A stretch of DNA of 64,000 nt from Pseudomonas putida S13.1.2. Its GTDB lineage: Bacteria > Pseudomonadota > Gammaproteobacteria > Pseudomonadales > Pseudomonadaceae. The DNA lies in NCBI RefSeq assembly GCF_000498395.2, contig NZ_CP010979.1, forward strand, positions 124,001 through 188,000, given 5' to 3'. A program made the translations under genes and the position numbers. Numbering within the stretch: the first letter of the stretch is position 1; the number at the start of each line of letters is the position of its first letter. The notes under the pieces were generated by a model. The model saw nothing but the letters and a program-made list of their open reading frames with translations, was not told the origin of the DNA and did no database searches. This document shows positions 10,536 to 19,970 of the stretch, piece by piece.

Positions 10536-11880
10536 ACGCACCAGCTTTGGCAAGCGCCTGGGCAGTTATGCCGAGGCCATCGAGCTGCCGGCCCAGCCCA
10601 TCGTCGAAGGCCGCCTGCTGCGCATGGTCGGGCTCACCCTGGAGGCCGAAGGCCTGCGCGCCGCCGTGGGTAGCCGCTGCCTGGTGATCAACGACGACAG
10701 CTACCACCCAGTCCAGGTAGAAGCCGAAGTCATGGGTTTTGCCGGGCCCAAGGTGTTCCTCATGCCGGTCGGCAGCATTGTCGGTATCGCCCCCGGCGCC
10801 CGGGTGGTGCCGCTGGATGACGGCGGCCGGCTGCCCATGGGGATGAGCATGCTGGGCCGGGTGCTGGACGGCGCCGGGCGTGCGCTGGATGGCAAGGGCG
10901 GGATGAAGGCCGAGGACTGGGTGCCGATGGACGGCCCCGTGATCAACCCGCTCAACCGTGACCCCATCAGCAAGCCGCTGGACGTGGGCATCCGCAGTAT
11001 CAATGGCCTGCTGACCGTCGGCCGCGGTCAACGCCTGGGCCTGTTCGCGGGTACCGGCGTGGGTAAGTCGGTGTTGCTGGGCATGATGACCCGCTTCACT
11101 GAAGCCGAAATCATCGTGGTTGGCCTGATCGGTGAGCGGGGCCGTGAGGTGAAGGAATTCATCGAACACATCCTGGGTGAAGAGGGCCTCAAGCGTTCGG
11201 TGGTGGTGGCTTCGCCTGCCGACGATGCGCCGCTGATGCGCCTGCGCGCTGCCATGTATTGCACGCGCATTGCCGAATACTTTCGCGACAAAGGCAAGAA
11301 CGTGCTGTTGCTGATGGACTCGCTCACCCGTTTCGCCCAGGCGCAGCGGGAAATTGCCCTGGCCATCGGTGAACCGCCGGCCACCCGGGGTTACCCGCCG
11401 TCTGTATTCGCCAAGCTGCCCAAGCTGGTGGAGCGGGCGGGCAATGGCGAACCGGGCGGTGGTTCGATTACCGCGTTCTACACCGTGTTGTCCGAAGGTG
11501 ATGACCAGCAGGACCCGATCGCCGACTCGGCGCGGGGTGTGCTTGACGGCCACTTCGTGCTGTCGCGCCGGTTGGCCGAGGAAGGGCACTACCCGGCGAT
11601 CGACATCGAAGCCTCGATCAGCCGGGTGATGCCCCAGGTGGTCGATGCCGACCACTTGCGCCAGGCGCAGAAGTTCAAGCAACTGTGGTCGCGCCTGTCG
11701 CAAAGCCGCGACCTGATCAGCGTGGGCGCCTATGTGGCCGGCGGCGATCCGGAAACCGACCTGGCCATTGCCTTGCAGTCGAAGCTGGTGGAGTTTCTGC
11801 GCCAAGGCCTGCAGGAGAATGTGGGCATGGCGCAGAGCCGCGAACAGCTGGGGGCGATCTTCACGCCCCCGGCAGGCTGA
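10525..11880 (+). CDS. fliI: Flagellum-specific ATPase FliI
   Basis: FliI (451 residues) is the F1-beta-like ATPase that powers unfolding and delivery of flagellar substrates. Walker A is [11 protein letters not shown] at about residues 172-182; further signatures are [12 protein letters not shown], the Walker B segment [20 protein letters not shown] and [18 protein letters not shown]. Length and motifs are standard. The start lies within fliH, consistent with stoichiometric co-translation of FliH and FliI. Confidence 0.97.
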   Translation: MHLKRTSFGKRLGSYAEAIELPAQPIVEGRLLRMVGLTLEAEGLRAAVGSRCLVINDDSYHPVQVEAEVMGFAGPKVFLMPVGSIVGIAPGARVVPLDDGGRLPMGMSMLGRVLDGAGRALDGKGGMKAEDWVPMDGPVINPLNRDPISKPLDVGIRSINGLLTVGRGQRLGLFAGTGVGKSVLLGMMTRFTEAEIIVVGLIGERGREVKEFIEHILGEEGLKRSVVVASPADDAPLMRLRAAMYCTRIAEYFRDKGKNVLLLMDSLTRFAQAQREIALAIGEPPATRGYPPSVFAKLPKLVERAGNGEPGGGSITAFYTVLSEGDDQQDPIADSARGVLDGHFVLSRRLAEEGHYPAIDIEASISRVMPQVVDADHLRQAQKFKQLWSRLSQSRDLISVGAYVAGGDPETDLAIALQSKLVEFLRQGLQENVGMAQSREQLGAIFTPPAG

Positions 11881-11886
11881 TAGGGC

Positions 11887-12339
11887 ATGGCGTCGCCCGG
11901 ACGCGCGGCGCGCCTGGCGCCGGTGGTGGGCATGGCCGAAGAGGCCGAGCGCAAGGCCGCCCAGCGCCTGGGGCATTTCCAGCAGCAAGTGGCCACGGCC
12001 CAGGCCAAGCTGGCCGAACTCGAACGGTTTCGGGAGGATTACCAGCAGCAGTGGATCAACCGCGGCGGGCAGGGGGTCAATGGCAGCTGGCTGGTCAACT
12101 ACCAGCGTTTCCTGGGGCAGCTGGAAACGGCCATGACCCAGCAGCGCCAGAGCCTGGTCTGGCACCAGAACAACCTCAACAACGCCCGCGGCATCTGGCA
12201 GCAGGCCTATGCCCGGGTAGAGGGTTTGCGCAAGCTGGTGCAGCGCTACATGGACGAAGCCCGGCGCGCCGAAGACAAGCGTGAGCAGCGGTTGCTGGAC
12301 GAACTGTCGCAGCGCCTGCCCCGCCAAAACCATTTTTAA
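11887..12339 (+). CDS. fliJ: Flagellar export chaperone/stalk protein FliJ
   Basis: The protein has 150 residues and is almost entirely coiled coil (for example AEEAERKAAQRLGHFQQQVA and EDKREQRLLDELSQRLPRQ), as expected for FliJ, the gamma-subunit-like stalk of the FliI ring. It starts 6 bp after fliI and ends the fliEFGHIJ unit; a REP pair follows. Confidence 0.93.
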   Translation: MASPGRAARLAPVVGMAEEAERKAAQRLGHFQQQVATAQAKLAELERFREDYQQQWINRGGQGVNGSWLVNYQRFLGQLETAMTQQRQSLVWHQNNLNNARGIWQQAYARVEGLRKLVQRYMDEARRAEDKREQRLLDELSQRLPRQNHF

Positions 12340-12344
12340 CCTGT

Positions 12345-12443
12345 GCCGGCCCTATCGCCGGCAAGCCAGCTCCCACAGGTGCTGCACAGGGTCCGAGTCT
12401 GGTGCAGTTCCTGTGGGAGCTGGCTTGCCGGCGATAGGGCCGG
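12345..12443. repeat. REP inverted pair, CTATCGCCGGCAAGCC core
   Basis: Arms at about 12345-12379 and 12410-12443 are nearly perfect reverse complements (GCCGGCCCTATCGCCGGCAA...). The pair follows fliJ and precedes hsbA and may mark the end of the fliE-J transcript. Confidence 0.85.
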
Positions 12444-12533
12444 TGCAGGCCATAGGTATGACCTTGCTACACCTGCTCCAGCCTGCTAAACCTTAATGGA
12501 GTTGCATTCGCCATCATCGAAGGAATCGCTAGC

Positions 12534-12839
12534 ATGGCAGTCGAGACTGATTTTTCGCAGGAAGGGAAAAAGCTGACGATCAAGATCAAGGGGCGCTTCG
12601 ATTTCGGCAAGCATCAGGAATTTCGTGACGCCTACGAACGCCAGCCCTATCGGCCCGAATCGGTGATCGTCGACCTGAAAGACACCACCTACCTCGACAG
12701 TTCCGCGCTCGGCATGCTGTTGTTGCTGCGTGATCATGCGGGCGGCGATGAGTCGGATGTGCGGGTAGTGCACGCCAGCTCCGATGTGCGCAAGATCCTC
12801 GCCATCTCCAATTTCGAAAAGCTCTTCGACATCAGTTGA
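12534..12839 (+). CDS. hsbA: STAS-domain anti-sigma factor antagonist HsbA
   Basis: This 101-residue single STAS-domain protein resembles HsbA of Pseudomonas. In P. aeruginosa HsbA switches partners between the anti-sigma factor FlgM and a diguanylate cyclase according to its phosphorylation. The phosphorylatable serine is Ser56, in the conserved YLDSSALGMLLLL segment. A GAAGGAA ribosome binding site precedes ATG 12534. Its TGA is immediately followed by hsbR. The homology-based role connects the flagellar sigma-28 switch to the motile/sessile decision. Confidence 0.85.
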   Translation: MAVETDFSQEGKKLTIKIKGRFDFGKHQEFRDAYERQPYRPESVIVDLKDTTYLDSSALGMLLLLRDHAGGDESDVRVVHASSDVRKILAISNFEKLFDIS

Positions 12840-12847
12840 GCGCCGAC

Positions 12848-14539
12848 ATGCCGGCCCAACAGGCGTTGACCGTGCTGGTCGCCGAAGACGGGGCCGCCGA
12901 CAGAATGCTGTTGGCGCAGATCGTGCGCCGCCAGGGCCATCAGGTATTCACCGCAGAAAACGGCGAGCAGGCGGTGGCGCTGTTCGTCGAGCGCCGCCCG
13001 CAGCTGGTGCTGCTGGATGCGCTGATGCCGGTGATGGACGGCTTCGAGGCGGCGCGACAGATCAAGGCCCTGGCCGGTGAGGCGCTGGTGCCGATCATTT
13101 TCCTGACGTCGCTGAATGAGGAGGAGGGCCTGGTGCGCTGCCTGGAGGCCGGGGGCGATGATTTCATGGCCAAGCCCTACAGTGCGGTGATCCTCGGCGC
13201 CAAGATCCGCGCCATGGACCGCCTGCGCCGGCTGCAGGCTACCGTGCTGGAGCAGCGTGACCAGATTACCCGGCACCACCACCACCTGCTCAACGAGCAG
13301 CGGGTGGCCAAGGCGGTATTTGACAAGGTGGCCCACTCCGGCTGCCTTTCTGCCCCCAACATCCGCTATCTGCAATCGCCCTATGCGCTGTTCAATGGCG
13401 ACCTGATGCTGGCCGCATTCACGCCGGCCGGCGACATGCGCGTGCTGCTTGGTGATTTCACCGGCCACGGCCTGCCGGCGGCGGTGGGGGCAATGCCCCT
13501 GGCCGAGGTGTTCTACGGCATGACCGCCAAGGGCTACGGCATGGCGCAGATCCTGCGCGAGATGAACGCCAAGCTCAAACGCATCCTGCCGGTGGACATG
13601 TTCTGTTGTGCACTGCTACTTGACCTCAGCTTGCAGCGTGGCTCGGTAGAGGTGTGGAACGGCGGCATGCCCGATGGTTATCGCTTGTCGGTTGCTGGCC
13701 AGGTGCTATCATCTCTGAGCTCTCGGCACCTGCCCCTGGGTATCCTGGCGGCGGAGCGTTTCGATGACAGCACCGAAGTATTGCCGTTGGCGCCAGGTGA
13801 ACGCCTGTTGTTGTTGTCGGACGGCGTGCTGGACACCGCCGACGACCAGGAGCGGCTATTCGGCGTGCAGCGCCTGCGTACGGTGTTGGCCAACAATCGC
13901 AACCCAGCGCGGCTGTTCGACGAAGTGATGCAGGCGCTGGAGCGTTTTGGCGGGCACCCGCGTGATGACATCAGCCTGTGCGACATTCGCATGTTCAGCG
14001 CTGAAGAACGGGTGCCGGCGCCGATGATCTACTCTGATAGCGGCCGCTCCAGCCCGCTGGACTGGTCGCTGCGGTTCGAGGTGCGTGGCGAGAGCCTCAA
14101 GCGCTTCAACCCGGTGCCTTACCTGGTGCAGTTGCTGCAAGAAATACACGGCCTGCGCGCGCGTACCGGCAGCCTGCACGCAGTACTAAGCGAACTGTAT
14201 TCCAACGCGCTGGAACATGGGGTTCTGGGCCTGGACTCGCGGCTCAAACGCGATGTGCAGGGGTTTGCCGATTATTATCAGGAGCGCGCCCGACGGCTGG
14301 GTGTGGTGACCGACGGTTTCGTGCGCATCGACTTTACGGTTGAACCGCACGCCGATGGCGGGCGTCTGATGGTCGAGGTCCTCGACAGCGGCGCCGGGTT
14401 CGATGTGCAGCATGTGCTGTCGCGGCCTTCGCTGGCGCAGGGCCTGAGCGGGCGAGGGCTGAACCTGGTTCAGCGGCTGGCCAGCAACAGCCGCTGGAGC
14501 GAGGGCGGGCGTTGCGCACATGTAGAGTTCGAATGGTGA
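12848..14539 (+). CDS. hsbR: Response regulator HsbR with PP2C phosphatase and kinase domains
   Basis: HsbR receives phosphate from HptB and controls the phosphorylation of HsbA. The receiver domain (1-125) has Asp57 in LVLLDALMPVMDG. A helical linker follows. A SpoIIE/PP2C phosphatase domain (about 180-380) shows DFTGHGLPAAVGAMP and LSDGVLD. The C-terminal HATPase_c-like anti-sigma kinase domain (about 410-560) shows SELYSNALEHGVLG and GRGLNLVQRL. ATG 12848 is preferred; an in-frame TTG at 12836 overlaps the hsbA stop codon. The three-domain layout and the flanking STAS and Hpt genes make the assignment firm. Confidence 0.88.
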   Translation: MPAQQALTVLVAEDGAADRMLLAQIVRRQGHQVFTAENGEQAVALFVERRPQLVLLDALMPVMDGFEAARQIKALAGEALVPIIFLTSLNEEEGLVRCLEAGGDDFMAKPYSAVILGAKIRAMDRLRRLQATVLEQRDQITRHHHHLLNEQRVAKAVFDKVAHSGCLSAPNIRYLQSPYALFNGDLMLAAFTPAGDMRVLLGDFTGHGLPAAVGAMPLAEVFYGMTAKGYGMAQILREMNAKLKRILPVDMFCCALLLDLSLQRGSVEVWNGGMPDGYRLSVAGQVLSSLSSRHLPLGILAAERFDDSTEVLPLAPGERLLLLSDGVLDTADDQERLFGVQRLRTVLANNRNPARLFDEVMQALERFGGHPRDDISLCDIRMFSAEERVPAPMIYSDSGRSSPLDWSLRFEVRGESLKRFNPVPYLVQLLQEIHGLRARTGSLHAVLSELYSNALEHGVLGLDSRLKRDVQGFADYYQERARRLGVVTDGFVRIDFTVEPHADGGRLMVEVLDSGAGFDVQHVLSRPSLAQGLSGRGLNLVQRLASNSRWSEGGRCAHVEFEW

Positions 14540-14587
14540 GCCACAGGTTGGCTCGGGCATAATCTGGCTTGATCAAGGAGTGAACAA

Positions 14588-14935
14588 GTGACTGACATGC
14601 ATATTGACCACAAGGTACTCAGTGACCTGCGTGAAGTCATGGAGGATGGCTACCTGCAGTTGGTGCAAACCTTTCTCGACGACTCCGAACGCCGCCTGAG
14701 CCAGCTGCACGCGGCCAGAAGCGCCGAGGAGCTCGGTGCGGCCGCCCACAGTTTCAAGGGCAGCAGCAGCAACATGGGCGCCGTGGCCCTGGCTGGCCTG
14801 TGTCAGCAACTGGAAGACCGCGCGCGGCGGCCGCCGCTGTATGGTATCGAAGACCTGATCAACCGCATCGACCTTGAATATGTCGAGGTGCAGCACTTCT
14901 ATCGGGGTGAGCAGCAGCGTATTTCTGCAGGCTGA
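14588..14935 (+). CDS. hptB: Histidine phosphotransfer protein HptB
   Basis: This is a 115-residue Hpt domain. The phospho-histidine is His54 in AAHSFKGSSSNMGA. It would relay phosphate from hybrid sensor kinases to HsbR. GTG 14588 is chosen because AAGGAG (14575-14580) is 7 nt upstream; ATG 14597 would be 16 nt away. It forms a unit with hsbA and hsbR, located inside the flagellar cluster between fliJ and fliK. Confidence 0.85.
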   Translation: MTDMHIDHKVLSDLREVMEDGYLQLVQTFLDDSERRLSQLHAARSAEELGAAAHSFKGSSSNMGAVALAGLCQQLEDRARRPPLYGIEDLINRIDLEYVEVQHFYRGEQQRISAG

Positions 14936-14944
14936 AGTGGAAGT

Positions 14945-14960
14945 TGGCGCGAGTCTTGCC
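14945..14960 (+). promoter_or_regulatory. Candidate sigma-54 promoter of fliK
   Basis: TGGCGCG-AGTC-TTGCC has GG at 14946-14947 and GC at 14958-14959 (exact N10). It lies in the 72-bp gap between hptB and fliK, 47 bp before the fliK start. Confidence 0.65.
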
Positions 14961-15007
14961 TGTCTCTGGCCGAATGATCTTTTTGTTTCTGGCGCGGAGA
15001 CCGCTCA

Positions 15008-16261
15008 ATGCCTGTCGCACCCAACCCTTTGTTGCAAGCCAACGCCATTGCAAGCACCTCGCGTTCGGCCACCGCGCAGGCGGATAAACCGCTGCAGGCG
15101 TTAGGTGACAAGGGCGACGCCTTTGGCCAGGTGATGGCCAGGCAGGGGCGTGACAAGGCCCCCGGGCAGGATGACAAGGTCGCCCGGGCCACACCAAAGG
15201 ACAAACCTGAGGCGCCAGCGGGTGGCAAGAAAGATGCCGCCGACAAAACCGCGGTTGCCGATGACGGCAACAAGTTGCCAGCTGACGACGCCGCCCAAGC
15301 CGATACCGGGCTGCGTGATGCCAGCCTGGTGGCCGGCCAGGTCACTGACGCCCAGCCTGGCGCACAGCTGATCCAGGCCCAGGCCGAGGCCGTTGCGCCA
15401 GTGTTGCAGGCTGCCACGGCGCAGGTAGCGGCAGAGCCCGAAGAGCCCTCTGCCGAAGAGGCCTTCGACCCCGATGCCGACCCGTTGGCCAATTTGCCAA
15501 CCTTGCGCCTGGCGCTGGAGCACAGCGCCCAGGCCAAAGGTGGAACCTCGGCACATGCTCTGGATCCGTCCAAGGCCCAGGGCGAGGATGGGCAGGCCGC
15601 CGTCAATACCTTGGCGAACCTGGTGGAAAATACCGAGGGTGAAGCAGGCGAGCCGGGTGACAAGGCCTTCGGTGCCTTGCTTGAGGATGGCCTGAAAGAC
15701 ACCAAGAGCGCCAGTAGCGACACCCGCATCGATGATTTCGCCAACCGCCTGGCCAGCCTGACCCAAGCTGCCACGGCCAAGACCGCCAACGCCGTGCCGG
15801 CCAATGCCGGCCCGCTGCACCAGCCATTGCCGATGAACCAGGGGGCCTGGGCCGAGGGCTTGGTCAACCGGGTCATGTACCTGTCCAGCCAGAACCTCAA
15901 GTCGGCGGATATCCAGCTGGAGCCGGCCGAGCTGGGTCGCTTGGACATTCGCGTCAATGTAGCGACGGACCAGTCGACCCAGGTCACCTTCATAAGCGGC
16001 CACGCCGGTGTGCGTGATGCCCTCGACAGCCAGGTGCACCGCCTGCGCGAACTGTTCGCCCAGCAGGGGCTGGCCCAGCCGGATGTCAACGTGGCCGACC
16101 AGTCGCGCGGGCAACAGCAGCAGGGGCAGGCGCAGGGCAGCAACCTGTCCGGGGTGGCGGCGCGGCAGGCGGAGCAGGGCGGGGCCGAGCCAGTCGAAGG
16201 CACCCGGCCTGTGGAGCAGCAGGTGGTTATCGGCGACAGTGCGGTTGACTACTACGCCTGA
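15008..16261 (+). CDS. fliK: Flagellar hook-length control protein FliK
   Basis: FliK measures hook length and then triggers the FlhB substrate switch from rod/hook to filament proteins. The 417-residue protein has the usual family architecture: a long Ala/Asp/Lys-rich, low-complexity N-terminal two-thirds and a compact C-terminal domain (about 270-360) with SADIQLEPAELGRLDIRV and the following HAGVRDALDSQVHRLRELFA. A Gln-rich tail follows. It lies between hptB and fliL and has its own candidate sigma-54 promoter. A second FliK-like gene is at 45199-46755. Confidence 0.92.
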   Translation: MPVAPNPLLQANAIASTSRSATAQADKPLQALGDKGDAFGQVMARQGRDKAPGQDDKVARATPKDKPEAPAGGKKDAADKTAVADDGNKLPADDAAQADTGLRDASLVAGQVTDAQPGAQLIQAQAEAVAPVLQAATAQVAAEPEEPSAEEAFDPDADPLANLPTLRLALEHSAQAKGGTSAHALDPSKAQGEDGQAAVNTLANLVENTEGEAGEPGDKAFGALLEDGLKDTKSASSDTRIDDFANRLASLTQAATAKTANAVPANAGPLHQPLPMNQGAWAEGLVNRVMYLSSQNLKSADIQLEPAELGRLDIRVNVATDQSTQVTFISGHAGVRDALDSQVHRLRELFAQQGLAQPDVNVADQSRGQQQQGQAQGSNLSGVAARQAEQGGAEPVEGTRPVEQQVVIGDSAVDYYA

Positions 16262-16279
16262 CTCTTCATTTGCAGTGTT

Positions 16280-16373
16280 GGCCTCTTCGCGGGCATGCCC
16301 GCTCCCACAGGAGTTTCATCGCTTTCAAATCCTTTGCGGCACCTGTGGGAGCGGGCGTGCCCGCGAAGAAGGC
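16280..16373. repeat. REP inverted pair, GGGCATGCCC/GGGCGTGCCC core
   Basis: Arms 16280-16311 (GGCCTCTTCGCGGGCATGCC...) and 16342-16373 (its reverse complement) form a pair between fliK and the fliL promoter. Confidence 0.85.
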
Positions 16374-16413
16374 AGCACCGTAAAACCTGCTGGAACCCAT
16401 CCTCTGCAAAATC

Positions 16414-16429
16414 TGGCATAACACTTGCT
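16414..16429 (+). promoter_or_regulatory. Sigma-54 promoter of the fliL operon
   Basis: TGGCAT-AACAC-TTGCT has GG at 16415-16416 and GC at 16427-16428 (exact N10), 51 bp before fliL. It probably serves fliLMNOPQR-flhB. Confidence 0.8.
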
Positions 16430-16479
16430 CAAGCCAAGCCATCCACCTCTGAACCCCCGATGGACGACGGATTATTGGC

Positions 16480-16977
16480 ATGGCGAATAGCGAAGCAGTC
16501 AAAGACCCCGCCACTAAAGGCAAACTCAAGCTGATCCTGCTGGCCGTCGTAGGCCTGTTGCTGGCGATCGGCCTTTCGGTGGGCGCTACCTGGTTCATCA
16601 TGCACAAGAGCGAGTCGGCCCCGGCCGCCGAGCCTTCGGCAAGCAACGCCAAGGCTGCGGCGATCTACGAGGCGCTGACCCCGGCATTCGTGGTGAATTT
16701 CAACCAGAACGGCCGCCAGCGCTACATGCAACTGAGCATCACGATGCTGGCACGTAACCAGGCCGACCTGGATGCCCTCAAGGTGCACATGCCGGTGATC
16801 CGCAACAACCTGGTGATGATGTTCTCCGGGCAGGGCTTCGACTCCCTGGCCAGCAGCCCGGTCGGGCAGGAGATGTTGCGCCAGAAGGCTACAGCAGTGG
16901 TCCAGGAAGTGGCGCAGAAGGAAGTCGGCAAGCCGGTCATCGACCAGTTGCTGTTCACCAATTTCGTATTGCAGTAG
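16480..16977 (+). CDS. fliL: Flagellar basal body-associated protein FliL
   Basis: FliL (165 residues) is a single-pass inner-membrane protein that surrounds the stator and supports torque. A short cytoplasmic Lys-rich N-terminus is followed by a membrane segment at about 14-35 (LILLAVVGLLLAIGLSVGATWF), and then a periplasmic SPFH-like domain (FVVNFNQNGRQRYMQLSITM). It is the first gene of the operon that continues into fliM. Confidence 0.95.
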   Translation: MANSEAVKDPATKGKLKLILLAVVGLLLAIGLSVGATWFIMHKSESAPAAEPSASNAKAAAIYEALTPAFVVNFNQNGRQRYMQLSITMLARNQADLDALKVHMPVIRNNLVMMFSGQGFDSLASSPVGQEMLRQKATAVVQEVAQKEVGKPVIDQLLFTNFVLQ

Positions 16978-16986
16978 GAGTCCGCA

Positions 16987-17955
16987 ATGGCCGTACAGGA
17001 CCTGCTGTCCCAGGATGAAATCGATGCCCTGTTGCACGGCGTCGACGACGGGCTGGTGCAGACCGAAAGCGCATCCGAGCCTGGCAGTATCAAAAGTTAC
17101 GACCTGACCAGCCAGGACCGTATCGTGCGGGGTCGCATGCCGACCCTGGAAATGATCAACGAGCGCTTCGCCCGTTATACCCGTATCAGCATGTTCAACC
17201 TGCTGCGCCGTTCTGCCGACGTGGCCGTGGGTGGCGTGCAGGTGATGAAGTTCGGCGAATACGTGCACTCGCTGTACGTGCCGACCAGTCTCAACCTGGT
17301 CAAGATCAAGCCGCTGCGCGGCACCTCGCTGTTCATCCTCGATGCCAAGCTGGTGTTCAAGCTGGTGGACAACTTCTTCGGTGGCGATGGCCGCCATGCC
17401 AAGATCGAAGGCCGCGAATTCACCCCTACCGAACTGCGCGTGGTGCGCATGGTGCTGGACCAGTGTTTTGTCGACCTCAAGGAAGCCTGGCAGGCGATCA
17501 TGCCGGTCACATTCGAGTACATGAACTCTGAGGTCAACCCGGCCATGGCCAACATTGTCGGCCCCAGCGAGGCGGTGGTGGTGTCCACCTTCCACATCGA
17601 GCTGGACGGCGGTGGCGGCGACCTGCACGTGACCATGCCGTACTCGATGATCGAGCCGGTGCGGGAAATGCTCGATGCCGGCTTCCAGTCCGACCTGGAC
17701 GACCAGGACGAGCGCTGGGTCAAGGCCCTGCGCGAGGACGTGCTGGATGTAGCGGTGCCGCTGACCGCCACGGTCGCCCGCCGCCAGCTGAAGCTGCGCG
17801 ACATCCTGCACATGCAGCCTGGCGACGTGATCCCGGTGGAGCTGCCCGAGCACCTGGTGCTGCGCGCCAACGGCGTGCCGTCGTTCAAGGCGCGCCTGGG
17901 TTCGCACAAGGGCAACCTGGCCCTGCAGATCATCGACCCGATCGAACGCCGCTGA
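16987..17955 (+). CDS. fliM: Flagellar motor switch protein FliM
   Basis: FliM (322 residues) forms the C-ring wall and binds phospho-CheY through its N-terminal peptide, here QDLLSQDEIDALLHGV (residues 4-19). The middle domain includes the GGxG-like FGGDGRHAKIEGREFTPTE segment that contacts FliG. The C-terminal SPOA domain pairs with FliN. A GGAG ribosome site precedes ATG 16987, and the gene follows fliL by 9 bp. Confidence 0.97.
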   Translation: MAVQDLLSQDEIDALLHGVDDGLVQTESASEPGSIKSYDLTSQDRIVRGRMPTLEMINERFARYTRISMFNLLRRSADVAVGGVQVMKFGEYVHSLYVPTSLNLVKIKPLRGTSLFILDAKLVFKLVDNFFGGDGRHAKIEGREFTPTELRVVRMVLDQCFVDLKEAWQAIMPVTFEYMNSEVNPAMANIVGPSEAVVVSTFHIELDGGGGDLHVTMPYSMIEPVREMLDAGFQSDLDDQDERWVKALREDVLDVAVPLTATVARRQLKLRDILHMQPGDVIPVELPEHLVLRANGVPSFKARLGSHKGNLALQIIDPIERR

Positions 17956-18002
17956 CGGCGTGCCGGTCGCTCATAACGAATTGAATGCCTGTCGAGGAAA
18001 CC

Positions 18003-18470
18003 ATGGCTAACGAAAACGAGATCACCTCTGCAGAGGACCAGGCGCTGGCCGATGAGTGGGCTGCGGCCCTGGAAGAAACCGGCTCGGCCGGGCAGGACGA
18101 CATCGATGCGCTGCTGGGCGGTGATACCGGTAGCAGCGGCGGCCCCGGCCGCATGCCGATGGAAGAGTTCGCCAGCTCGCCGAAGCCGAACGAAAACGTC
18201 AGCCTCGAAGGCCCGAACCTGGACGTGATCCTGGACATTCCGGTGAACATTTCCATGGAAGTGGGCAGCACCGAAATCAACATCCGCAACCTGCTGCAGC
18301 TCAACCAGGGCTCGGTGATCGAGCTTGACCGCCTGGCTGGCGAGCCGCTCGACGTGCTGGTCAACGGCACGCTGATCGCCCATGGCGAAGTGGTGGTGGT
18401 CAACGAGAAGTTCGGCATTCGCCTGACCGACGTGATCAGCCCCAGCGAACGTATCAAGAAGCTGCGCTGA
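18003..18470 (+). CDS. fliN: Flagellar motor switch protein FliN
   Basis: FliN (155 residues) is the C-ring base protein. The C-terminal SPOA domain is clear (LDVILDIPVNISMEVGSTEI to RIKKL). An N-terminal extension contains GQDDIDALLGG (residues about 32-42), resembling the CheY-binding peptide of FliM. ATG 18003 follows GAGGAAACC; an ATG at 17985 is in frame but lacks a ribosome site. Confidence 0.96.
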   Translation: MANENEITSAEDQALADEWAAALEETGSAGQDDIDALLGGDTGSSGGPGRMPMEEFASSPKPNENVSLEGPNLDVILDIPVNISMEVGSTEINIRNLLQLNQGSVIELDRLAGEPLDVLVNGTLIAHGEVVVVNEKFGIRLTDVISPSERIKKLR

Positions 18471-18482
18471 GTGAAGGGCACG

Positions 18483-18917
18483 ATGCGCGCCATTGCGGCG
18501 TTCGCTGCGCTGCTGGCCAGCCAGGCCTGCCTGGCAGCGGCCACGCCGGCGGCGACCCCGGCAACGGCGCCTGGCAGCCTTGGCGGGCAGTTGGCGCAGA
18601 TGGTCTTCGGTCTGCTGTTGGTGGTGGGCCTGATCTTCTTCCTGGCCTGGGTGCTGCGGCGCATGCAGAGTACGGCGGTAAAGGGTGGGCAGGTGATCGA
18701 GATCGTCGGCAGCCGGGCCATCGGCCCGCGTGACCGCCTGCTGCTGGTGCAGGTGGGCAAGGAGCAGATCCTGATTGGCCACACCCCCGGTAGCATCGAG
18801 GCGCTGCATGTGCTGGCCGAACCCGTGGAAGTGCCGGCTGGCGCACGTCAGGCAACGCCGGAATTTGCCCAGCGGTTGATGGAGCTGATGGGCAAGGACC
18901 CTAAGGACAAGAAGTGA
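18483..18917 (+). CDS. fliO: Flagellar biosynthesis protein FliO
   Basis: FliO (144 residues from ATG 18483) helps assemble the FliP ring of the export gate. A hydrophobic N-terminus ([17 protein letters not shown]) resembles a signal sequence or membrane segment. A second membrane span lies at about residues 40-60 ([17 protein letters not shown]), and a cytoplasmic basic domain follows ([20 protein letters not shown]). GTG 18471 is an alternative start directly after the fliN stop; AAGGG at 18474-18478 favours ATG 18483. Confidence 0.88.
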   Translation: MRAIAAFAALLASQACLAAATPAATPATAPGSLGGQLAQMVFGLLLVVGLIFFLAWVLRRMQSTAVKGGQVIEIVGSRAIGPRDRLLLVQVGKEQILIGHTPGSIEALHVLAEPVEVPAGARQATPEFAQRLMELMGKDPKDKK

Positions 18918-19672
18918 TGAGCGGCCCGCTGCGTATGTTGTTGACTTTGGCGCTGCTGCTGGCTGCGCCGCTGGCCCTGGCCGCCGACCCGTTGTCGATC
19001 CCGGCCATTACCCTGTCCAACGGGGCGGACGGGCAGCAGGAGTATTCGGTCAGCCTGCAGATTCTGCTGATCATGACGGCGCTCAGCTTCATCCCGGCGT
19101 TCGTCATCCTGATGACCAGCTTTACCCGCATCATCATCGTGTTCTCGATCCTGCGTCAGGCCCTGGGCCTGCAGCAGACGCCGTCGAACCAGATCCTGAC
19201 CGGCATGGCGCTGTTCCTGACCATGTTCATCATGGCGCCGGTGTTCGACCGGGTGAACCAGGACGCCCTGCAGCCGTACCTCAAGGAGCAGATGACCGCC
19301 CAGCAGGCCATCGACAAGGCACAGGTGCCGCTCAAGGACTTCATGCTGGCGCAAACCCGGCAAAGCGACCTCGACCTGTTCATGCGCCTGTCCAAGCGCA
19401 CCGACATCGCCGGCCCCGACCAGGTCCCGCTGACGATTCTGGTGCCGGCATTCGTTACCTCCGAGCTGAAAACCGCGTTCCAGATCGGCTTCATGATCTT
19501 CATCCCGTTCCTGATCATCGACATGGTGGTGGCCAGTGTGCTGATGGCCATGGGTATGATGATGCTGTCGCCGCTGATCATCTCGCTGCCGTTCAAGATC
19601 ATGCTGTTCGTGCTGGTGGATGGCTGGGCGCTGATCATGGGCACCCTGGCCAGCAGTTTCGGCGGCGTCTGA
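18917..19672 (+). CDS. fliP: Flagellar export gate protein FliP
   Basis: FliP (251 residues) is the core subunit of the FliPQR export channel. It has a cleavable-type signal peptide ([17 protein letters not shown]). The family signatures are [23 protein letters not shown] and [24 protein letters not shown] 18917 overlaps the fliO stop codon. The upstream GTG is less likely. Confidence 0.97.
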   Translation: MSGPLRMLLTLALLLAAPLALAADPLSIPAITLSNGADGQQEYSVSLQILLIMTALSFIPAFVILMTSFTRIIIVFSILRQALGLQQTPSNQILTGMALFLTMFIMAPVFDRVNQDALQPYLKEQMTAQQAIDKAQVPLKDFMLAQTRQSDLDLFMRLSKRTDIAGPDQVPLTILVPAFVTSELKTAFQIGFMIFIPFLIIDMVVASVLMAMGMMMLSPLIISLPFKIMLFVLVDGWALIMGTLASSFGGV

Positions 19673-19693
19673 CGCCGTCAAGGAGAGCCGCCG

Positions 19694-19963
19694 ATGACAC
19701 CTGAAGTAGCTGTCGACCTGTTCCGTGACGCCCTCTGGCTGACCACCCTGATGGTCGCCGTGCTGGTGGTGCCGAGCCTGCTGGTAGGCCTGGTGGTGGC
19801 GATGTTCCAGGCCGCCACGCAGATCAACGAACAAACCCTGAGCTTTCTGCCGCGCCTGCTGGTCATGCTGATTACGCTGATCGTTGCCGGGCCCTGGCTG
19901 GTGCAGAAGTTCATGGAGTACATCACCACCCTTTACACCAACATCCCGCAGCTGATCGGTTGA
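19694..19963 (+). CDS. fliQ: Flagellar export gate protein FliQ
   Basis: This is an 89-residue protein with two membrane hairpins (TLMVAVLVVPSLLVGLVVAMFQ and LLVMLITLIVAGPWLVQKFM), characteristic of FliQ. AGGAGAG lies just upstream of ATG 19694. It lies between fliP and fliR, as is usual. Confidence 0.97.
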   Translation: MTPEVAVDLFRDALWLTTLMVAVLVVPSLLVGLVVAMFQAATQINEQTLSFLPRLLVMLITLIVAGPWLVQKFMEYITTLYTNIPQLIG

Positions 19964-19970
19964 CGCGGAT

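Noticed and set aside
12509..12524. Possible sigma-54 site upstream of hsbA (GGAGTTGCATTCGC)
   Set aside because: The GG-N10-GC spacing fits, but the surrounding -24 and -12 bases match the consensus poorly compared with the other five sites.
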